DNA from: a virus | DNA: 64,000 nt | IMG/VR virus record: IMGVR_UViG_3300025127_000001 | Coordinates: 1 to 64,000 of that record | Strand: one strand, 5' to 3' | Shown here: positions 59,546-64,000 of the stretch, piece after piece | Layout: each line of letters opens with the position of its first letter | Position numbering within the stretch: the stretch's first letter is position 1 | Notes under the pieces: model-generated | What the model was told of the DNA's origin: nothing | What the model saw: only the letters and a program-made list of their open reading frames with translations | Databases searched by the model: none | Translations under genes and position numbers: made by a program

Positions 59546-60094
59546 ATGGGAGTAGCAAGCGGTGGTCTTGGAATTGCGGGTAACATGATAATGAAAAAAT
59601 ACTCAGATGAGCAATTAAGAAGTCTAGCTGACGGACCAATGGGTGGTCCAGCTGTTATGAAAGAAATACAGCGTAGACAAACTCTGGGTAACTTTGGTCA
59701 AGGTGGTGATCAAGGTGGAGTAGGAGCAGCGGTATCAAGAGCAGCAGCAGCAGCATCTGCACCAACTGGAAGTCCTGGTAGTGATTCTAGATTTAAATCT
59801 ATAGAAGAAAGATTAAGTAAACTAGAAGGCGGAGGTGAAGATACAGCTGTTGGTAATGTATCAAATACAGTTACAGAATTTGGCAAAGGTTATGATTTTG
59901 GAACTGGTGGTAGTGCTGTAGCAGGAAATTCCACAGGTATGGTTAATCCACCACCTATGATGCCATCAGAAGAAGTTTCCTTTCAAGCAGACAAAAGCTC
60001 AAGAGCTTTTAATCCGTTACAAACAAAATCAATAGTAGCTCAATATGGTTCTATGAAAGAAAGAAACGAAGCTGCTGGTTATTACGAAAAATAA
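59546..60094 (+). CDS. Disordered Gly/Ala-rich structural-type protein
   Basis: A 182-residue protein, low-complexity and Gly-rich, with a short coiled coil (RFKSIEERLSKLEGGG) and Pro/Met-rich turns. A gp14/gp7-like role is possible, but no motif supports it. It lies in the late operon between chaperonin genes and small genes. Confidence 0.6.
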   Translation: MGVASGGLGIAGNMIMKKYSDEQLRSLADGPMGGPAVMKEIQRRQTLGNFGQGGDQGGVGAAVSRAAAAASAPTGSPGSDSRFKSIEERLSKLEGGGEDTAVGNVSNTVTEFGKGYDFGTGGSAVAGNSTGMVNPPPMMPSEEVSFQADKSSRAFNPLQTKSIVAQYGSMKERNEAAGYYEK

Positions 60095-60100
60095 AAAACT

Positions 60101-60832
60101 ATGAAAGATAATTACGAATTAGATTCTGGCAACGTAAACATGAGTGCCGAAGGAAAAGCAGTAGGCTACAACATGTTTGGTGATGGAGCTTTAACAGGCA
60201 AAGATCAACAACGTATAGACGGTGTCATGATGGGCAGTGGTAATGTACCTCAGTTTGGTGGTGATTTTGCTACACAAAAACATAGTGTTGGTATGCCACA
60301 ACAACAATCTACACCTCCACCTATGCCTGATGGCGGTAAGGGAGCTGTAGTTACTGGAAGTGAAAACTTTGCAACAACTACACATCAGCCAGGAATGCCT
60401 AGCGCTGCAGAGCATGGTAATGCTAGCGGTTATACTCAAAGTCCAGAGGATATGTTTCCAACAGGTCAACCAAAACCAACAAACATATTTAAGAAAAAAG
60501 AAGGTGGTACTGACGTGGGCAACGCATTACGAAGTGTTAAAAAATTCTTTCAAGGTAGAGACAATGCTAGCATGAAACAAAACATAGTTGGTGCTGGTGG
60601 TAAGTTTGATGACCAAGGCAATTTAACTTTTGACCCAAACGCTGAAGGTGCTAACTTAAATAAAATGATGCGTAAAGCAAATAGATTTAATTCTTTTCAA
60701 ACTAACCAAGGAAACGATGCTAATAAAATTGACTTATCTAGCTTTGGTTCGGATAAAAAAGGTAAAGGTTTATTTAAATCAGCAAAACCAGGTGGATCTG
60801 GCTTTGGTAATTTATTAAGAAACATATTTTAA
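60101..60832 (+). CDS. Disordered Gly/Asn/Gln-rich protein
   Basis: A 243-residue, low-complexity protein (GVMMGSGNVPQFGGDFATQK) with a basic C-terminal part (NKMMRKANRFNSF). It may be an internal or minor virion protein. Function unknown. Confidence 0.6.
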   Translation: MKDNYELDSGNVNMSAEGKAVGYNMFGDGALTGKDQQRIDGVMMGSGNVPQFGGDFATQKHSVGMPQQQSTPPPMPDGGKGAVVTGSENFATTTHQPGMPSAAEHGNASGYTQSPEDMFPTGQPKPTNIFKKKEGGTDVGNALRSVKKFFQGRDNASMKQNIVGAGGKFDDQGNLTFDPNAEGANLNKMMRKANRFNSFQTNQGNDANKIDLSSFGSDKKGKGLFKSAKPGGSGFGNLLRNIF

Positions 60833-60842
60833 AACAAACAAC

Positions 60843-61055
60843 ATGAATCATTATAAAAACGATCCCCACGCAGAAATGTATGGTAAAGGTAAAGTAGGTA
60901 TTGTAGGTGAATCTCATATATGGGACGGACCCTTAAATCAGCATGGTAGACTACATGCTCCAGGTTCTAGCTCTGGTATTACAGGTATGCAAGTACTTAA
61001 ATATCCTAGCGCTTATAAAGCTGGACCTATTACTTTAATCGCACAAATGGGGTAA
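60843..61055 (+). CDS. Hypothetical small protein
   Basis: A 70-residue protein rich in Gly, His and Pro (GESHIWDGPLNQHGRLHAPG). It precedes the endolysin gene with a one-base overlap. No family recognised. Confidence 0.55.
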   Translation: MNHYKNDPHAEMYGKGKVGIVGESHIWDGPLNQHGRLHAPGSSSGITGMQVLKYPSAYKAGPITLIAQMG

Positions 61056-61408
61056 TGAAATACTTTCAATATGAAGAGTTTGACTCGCCTGACATACAAG
61101 GTAGTGGTCAATTAATGAGCAAAGAACTGTTGAGCAAGCTTGAGATGATACGTGAAGAGTATGGTAAACCAATACATATAAACTCTGGTTATCGTACCGA
61201 AGCGCATAATGAAAAGGTTGGCGGAGTTTCGTCATCTTCTCATTTAAAAGGTTTAGCTGTAGATATAGCTTGTAAATCTAGTAGAGATAGATTTGAGCTA
61301 ATTGATTTGTTTATTAAACATGGTATAGATCGCATAGGTATAGCTAGTAGTTTTATACACATAGATATTGACAAGAGTAAATCTAATAATGTAATTTGGA
61401 CTTATTAA
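61055..61408 (+). CDS. Peptidase M15-type endolysin candidate
   Basis: A 117-residue zinc peptidase with the M15 plan: SGYRTEAHNEKVGG, SSSHLKGLAVDIAC (H63, D70) and FIHIDID (H102). These are the metal ligands of D-Ala-D-Ala carboxypeptidase/endopeptidase-type enzymes. It is compact, without a cell-wall-binding domain or signal peptide, so it probably needs the holin to reach the peptidoglycan. Confidence 0.85.
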   Translation: MKYFQYEEFDSPDIQGSGQLMSKELLSKLEMIREEYGKPIHINSGYRTEAHNEKVGGVSSSSHLKGLAVDIACKSSRDRFELIDLFIKHGIDRIGIASSFIHIDIDKSKSNNVIWTY

Positions 61409-61409
61409 A

Positions 61410-61676
61410 ATGGCAAACAAATTTAAAAAATCAGAACTAGCGTGTAATAAACCCAGAAAAACACCTGGCCACAAAACCAAGTCTCATATTGTAAAGGCTT
61501 GTAAAGATGGTAAAGAGAAGATTATTAGATTTGGCCAGCAAGGTGTAAGCACTGCTGGTAAAAAGAAAGACGCTAAATCAAAAGCAAGACGTAAAAGCTT
61601 TAAAGCTAGACACGCTAAAAATATTGCTAAAGGAGTGTTTAGCGCAGCATACTGGGCTAACAAAGTAAAATGGTAA
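61410..61676 (+). CDS. Conserved small basic phage protein
   Basis: An 88-residue Lys/Arg-rich protein with PRKTPGHKTKSHIVKACKDG and RRKSFKARHAKNIAKGVFSA ending AYWANKVKW. The block is a recurrent small protein in marine phages as I recall, without known function. Its charge suits DNA or capsid binding. Confidence 0.7.
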   Translation: MANKFKKSELACNKPRKTPGHKTKSHIVKACKDGKEKIIRFGQQGVSTAGKKKDAKSKARRKSFKARHAKNIAKGVFSAAYWANKVKW

Positions 61677-61679
61677 ATT

Positions 61680-61877
61680 ATGGCAAATAAATTTCCTGAA
61701 ATAAAAGAAAAAAACGAAGGTAAGTTTACTAAGTGGGTAAAGAAAAATATGCCTGGTAAAGATACTTGTGCCGCTGCATCTGCAGTTATGGCAAAGAAAG
61801 ATGATTATAGTGAAGCTGTTGTTAAGATGGCTAACTATGCGAATAACTTTGGCTGTAAAAAGAAAAAGAAAAAATAA
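61680..61877 (+). CDS. Small Lys-rich protein
   Basis: A 65-residue protein (KFTKWVKKNMPGKDTCAAAS, then FGCKKKKKK). It shares the MANK opening and basic nature with its neighbours and with the genes at 31066 and 31227. Function unknown. Confidence 0.6.
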   Translation: MANKFPEIKEKNEGKFTKWVKKNMPGKDTCAAASAVMAKKDDYSEAVVKMANYANNFGCKKKKKK

Positions 61878-62380
61878 TGGCTTTTAAGATGAAAGGTTTT
61901 CCTCAACTTGGAGATTTACAAAATGATCAACTTAAATCTCAAGTAGGAAATGGTACTAATCGACAGCCAATGTTATCAGAGTATAAAGAGGATAGTATAT
62001 TTACTAAACTAAAAACTATAATTAGTAATCCTTTTGATGCAATAAAAGTAGCATATCAAGGCGGAAGATCTGATCAAGGAGACTATACTCATTCAAGCTT
62101 GACAAACTTAAGAAGAGCTAAAGATGCGGCTGATGCTGGTAATCCAGATGCTCAACAAAGTTTTAATAGAACTAGCGCTTTTAATACAGCTGCTAGTTTA
62201 ACACCTTATGCTATGGCTGCGTCAACGATAGCTGACTTGGCTTCAGGTGATCCTACTGGAGCTATACTAAAAAAGGTTAATAAAATACCTGGGTTTAAAA
62301 ATGTAATTAAAGATCCTAAAAAAGCTGCAAAAGTAGCTAAGGGAATATATAAAACTTATAAAACAGATAAACAATTATAA
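61877..62380 (+). CDS. Hypothetical helical protein
   Basis: A 167-residue, mostly helical, Ala/Lys-rich protein with a hydrophobic segment (AASLTPYAMAASTIADLA) around 110-128. Its MAFKMKGF start resembles the MAFKMRGL start of the partial gene at the right end, suggesting a shared N-terminal targeting or assembly signal. Confidence 0.6.
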   Translation: MAFKMKGFPQLGDLQNDQLKSQVGNGTNRQPMLSEYKEDSIFTKLKTIISNPFDAIKVAYQGGRSDQGDYTHSSLTNLRRAKDAADAGNPDAQQSFNRTSAFNTAASLTPYAMAASTIADLASGDPTGAILKKVNKIPGFKNVIKDPKKAAKVAKGIYKTYKTDKQL

Positions 62381-62382
62381 CT

Positions 62383-62658
62383 ATGGGAAAAGCATGTTGC
62401 GATTACGAAAAAGGACATACTGGTAAATATACTGGTAATCACCCTCATTACGCTAAGTATGACAATCATACACATACGCCTGTAAATAACTGTAATGCAG
62501 CGGCTGCAGAAAGAGATGATGCTGCTCATATGGACTATTTAAAAAGAGACGTATTGTATGATGCTCATCATGGGCATAGTGACGAGAAAATGACTGCAGA
62601 TGAAAAACATATTTCAAAACTAGCAGGAGATTTAAAATACGATAAAGAACATCATTAA
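62383..62658 (+). CDS. His-rich hypothetical protein
   Basis: A 91-residue protein, rich in His, Asp and Lys (GNHPHYAKYDNHTHTPVNNC). Possible metal binding by composition only. Starts three bases after the previous stop. Confidence 0.6.
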   Translation: MGKACCDYEKGHTGKYTGNHPHYAKYDNHTHTPVNNCNAAAAERDDAAHMDYLKRDVLYDAHHGHSDEKMTADEKHISKLAGDLKYDKEHH

Positions 62659-62670
62659 AAAAATAAAATT

Positions 62671-63069
62671 ATGGGACACTGTACAGACGGAAATCCAAAG
62701 TTCTTAGGTGCAGCACTTGGCGCATTAGCTGGTGCTGGAGCTCAAAAGCTAGTTGGAGGACTCGGTAAAAAATTAGGAATTGGTATGAAAGGCGATCATG
62801 GTAAAATCATGCATTGCGGGCCAGGTCATCAAGTAGGCGGTGGTACTTTTTTAAGTAAACACTGTGCTAATAGTAATTATAAAGATAAACCAGCTGGTGG
62901 TTATCAACCATTAAATTATATGTCAGCTTCATATAACGATATGGGTGATAGTAATAAACCTAAAGGTAAAATAGCTCAGAAGAGTGGTGGAGCTAAACCT
63001 GATTATCTTGATTTAGATGGCGACGGTAATAAGCAAGAGCCAATGAAAAAAGCAGCTAAAGAAAAATAA
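62671..63069 (+). CDS. Gly-rich protein with EF-hand-like loop
   Basis: A 132-residue protein. An N-terminal glycine-zipper-like helix (LGAALGALAGAGAQKLVGGL) is followed by a Cys/His/Gly-rich middle and a C-terminal PDYLDLDGDGNKQEPMKKA motif, an EF-hand/dockerin-type calcium loop. A pore-like helix plus a calcium loop could suit an ejected or structural protein, but this is inference. Confidence 0.65.
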   Translation: MGHCTDGNPKFLGAALGALAGAGAQKLVGGLGKKLGIGMKGDHGKIMHCGPGHQVGGGTFLSKHCANSNYKDKPAGGYQPLNYMSASYNDMGDSNKPKGKIAQKSGGAKPDYLDLDGDGNKQEPMKKAAKEK

Positions 63070-63070
63070 A

Positions 63071-63253
63071 ATGAGTTGGGCTAGCTACAGGCAAGAACGT
63101 GGGTTAGGTGATTTTATTGAAAATAGAATAACTCGACCTACAGGTATAAAAGCAGTTGTTGATGCTGTATCTAAAGGTTTAAACGTTCCGTGTGGTTGTG
63201 AAGGTAGGAAAGAGGCTTTAAACAGAATGCTGCCATTTAATAAAAATAAATGA
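63071..63253 (+). CDS. Hypothetical small protein
   Basis: A 60-residue protein with a CGC motif (NVPCGCEGRKEALNRML). It has a four-base ATGA overlap with the next gene. Function unknown. Confidence 0.55.
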   Translation: MSWASYRQERGLGDFIENRITRPTGIKAVVDAVSKGLNVPCGCEGRKEALNRMLPFNKNK

Positions 63254-63618
63254 TAAAACTAAACAGCAAAGGTTTTGCTATGGGCCCAAGTCCATATCAA
63301 ACCACTAACACACCTATTTATCAAAGAGATTTAGGACCTGGTGTACTAGGTGAATCTCTTAGAAACGGAGTTATAATACTTAATGAAAAGCTAGACCCTA
63401 AGTTTCATAATGAAGTTAAAGGTCATGAAGAAGTACATGTAGCTCAAATGAAGTCTGGTGAACTAGATTACGATGATAACTATGTATACTGGAGAGGTGA
63501 AACAATACCTAAGCATAGCGCCAGAGCTTTGTCGGGTGATCCTAAAAAATTAGGGTATGAAGCACAAGCTTACCAATTATCTGGCACAAAATATAAAGAC
63601 ACTAAATATAACGTATAA
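63250..63618 (+). CDS. Small HExxH metallopeptidase-like protein
   Basis: A 122-residue protein with HEEVHVAQ (H59, E60, H63) and a downstream Glu (LGYEAQAY, E104) in place for a third zinc ligand. VYWRGE lies between. The size and sequence suggest a minimal zincin, perhaps a virion protein that trims host or capsid proteins. Whether it is active is unknown. Confidence 0.65.
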   Translation: MIKLNSKGFAMGPSPYQTTNTPIYQRDLGPGVLGESLRNGVIILNEKLDPKFHNEVKGHEEVHVAQMKSGELDYDDNYVYWRGETIPKHSARALSGDPKKLGYEAQAYQLSGTKYKDTKYNV

Positions 63619-63628
63619 AATTAAAACT

Positions 63629-64000
63629 ATGGCATTTAAAATGAGAGGTCTTGAACCTATAAACCAAAGAGCTTCTGCGGGAAAGGTAAAAAGACAAGTA
63701 AGAAGAGCAATGCGTAAAGGTTACGATTACGATGTTGATATGAACACCGGAGAAGTAACACGCGGAGCTAGAGTAAACCCAAAAGAGGTTAAGCTAGATC
63801 CACTTGGACTAGGCTCAACTGGTAAAGCTCGTAGACAAAGAGCTAAAGATGTAGCTGCTGCATACGAGGCTAATCAACCTATTTTTAGAGATGAAGACGC
63901 GAGTCATTCTGTAAGAAGAAAGAAAACAGAAGGTTTGTTTAACACTGTAGATAAGAAAATTGTAAAAGGATCTTATGATGAAGGTGTTGAAACAGTAATT
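63629..64000 (+). CDS. Partial basic hypothetical protein, 3' end outside window
   Basis: The ATG at 63629 opens a Lys/Arg-rich frame of at least 124 residues that runs off the right edge. It starts MAFKMRGLEPINQRASAGKV. No family recognised. Confidence 0.6.
   Translation, partial: MAFKMRGLEPINQRASAGKVKRQVRRAMRKGYDYDVDMNTGEVTRGARVNPKEVKLDPLGLGSTGKARRQRAKDVAAAYEANQPIFRDEDASHSVRRKKTEGLFNTVDKKIVKGSYDEGVETVI

Noticed and set aside
1-64000. Circular closure of the window ends
   Set aside because: Joining the ends would let the last frame stop at base 18 and the first gene start at 29, which is possible. However, the frame before base 29 looks coding on its own, and no terminal repeat is visible, so a slice of a larger genome is preferred.
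1-64000. CRISPR array, transposase, integrase or attachment site
   Set aside because: No regularly spaced repeats, transposase motif or recombinase catalytic residues were seen on either strand.

Overview
The window is a 64 kb, mostly AT-rich, tightly packed piece of a tailed double-stranded DNA phage. The head genes (terminase, portal, scaffold, major capsid), nozzle-like tail proteins and a set of large internal virion proteins suggest a short-tailed (podovirus-like) particle. Three observations point to a Bacteroidetes, probably marine flavobacterial, host: most genes start behind A/T-rich leaders without a Shine-Dalgarno sequence, two secreted proteins have signal peptides ending in Gln after small residues, and many small genes belong to types that I recall from uncultured marine phages. 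The host assignment is inference. Both window ends cut through genes, so this is probably a slice of a somewhat larger genome.

Layout. (1) 1-31.6 kb, plus strand: a holin-like gene, a tandem GroES-like protein, small and large terminase, portal, scaffold, major capsid protein, connector and nozzle proteins, an acetyltransferase-like protein, three internal virion proteins (the last a 2584-residue polyvalent protein with an HExxH site and a HAD-type site), then small genes ending at a hairpin terminator. (2) 31.7-50.6 kb, minus strand: nucleotide metabolism (class I ribonucleotide reductase, ThyA-fold enzyme, MazG proteins), replication and recombination (primase-helicase, SSB-like protein, exonuclease, ERF annealing protein, endonuclease I-like resolvase, DNA ligase), regulators (sigma factor, HTH protein), then many small early-type genes mixed with one initiator-like tRNA and several tRNA-like or structured RNA elements. 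(3) 50.6-51.1 kb: a non-coding divergent control region with repeats and promoter-like motifs. (4) 51.1-64 kb, plus strand: four tail-fibre proteins, a GroEL/GroES chaperonin pair, an M15-type endolysin candidate and many small, often Lys-rich or disordered proteins.

How it fits together. The minus-strand block looks early/middle: it makes nucleotides, copies DNA and supplies a sigma factor that may switch on the two plus-strand late blocks. Six copies of a rigidly spaced promoter-like motif drive the most upstream part of the minus-strand block. The most unusual items are a densely foldable non-coding stretch at 47.48-47.64 kb beside tRNA-like elements, an apparent -1 frameshift on an A AAA AAG heptamer, a second (tandem) GroES-like protein separate from the GroEL/GroES pair, and a GC-shifted segment inside the terminase ATPase domain.
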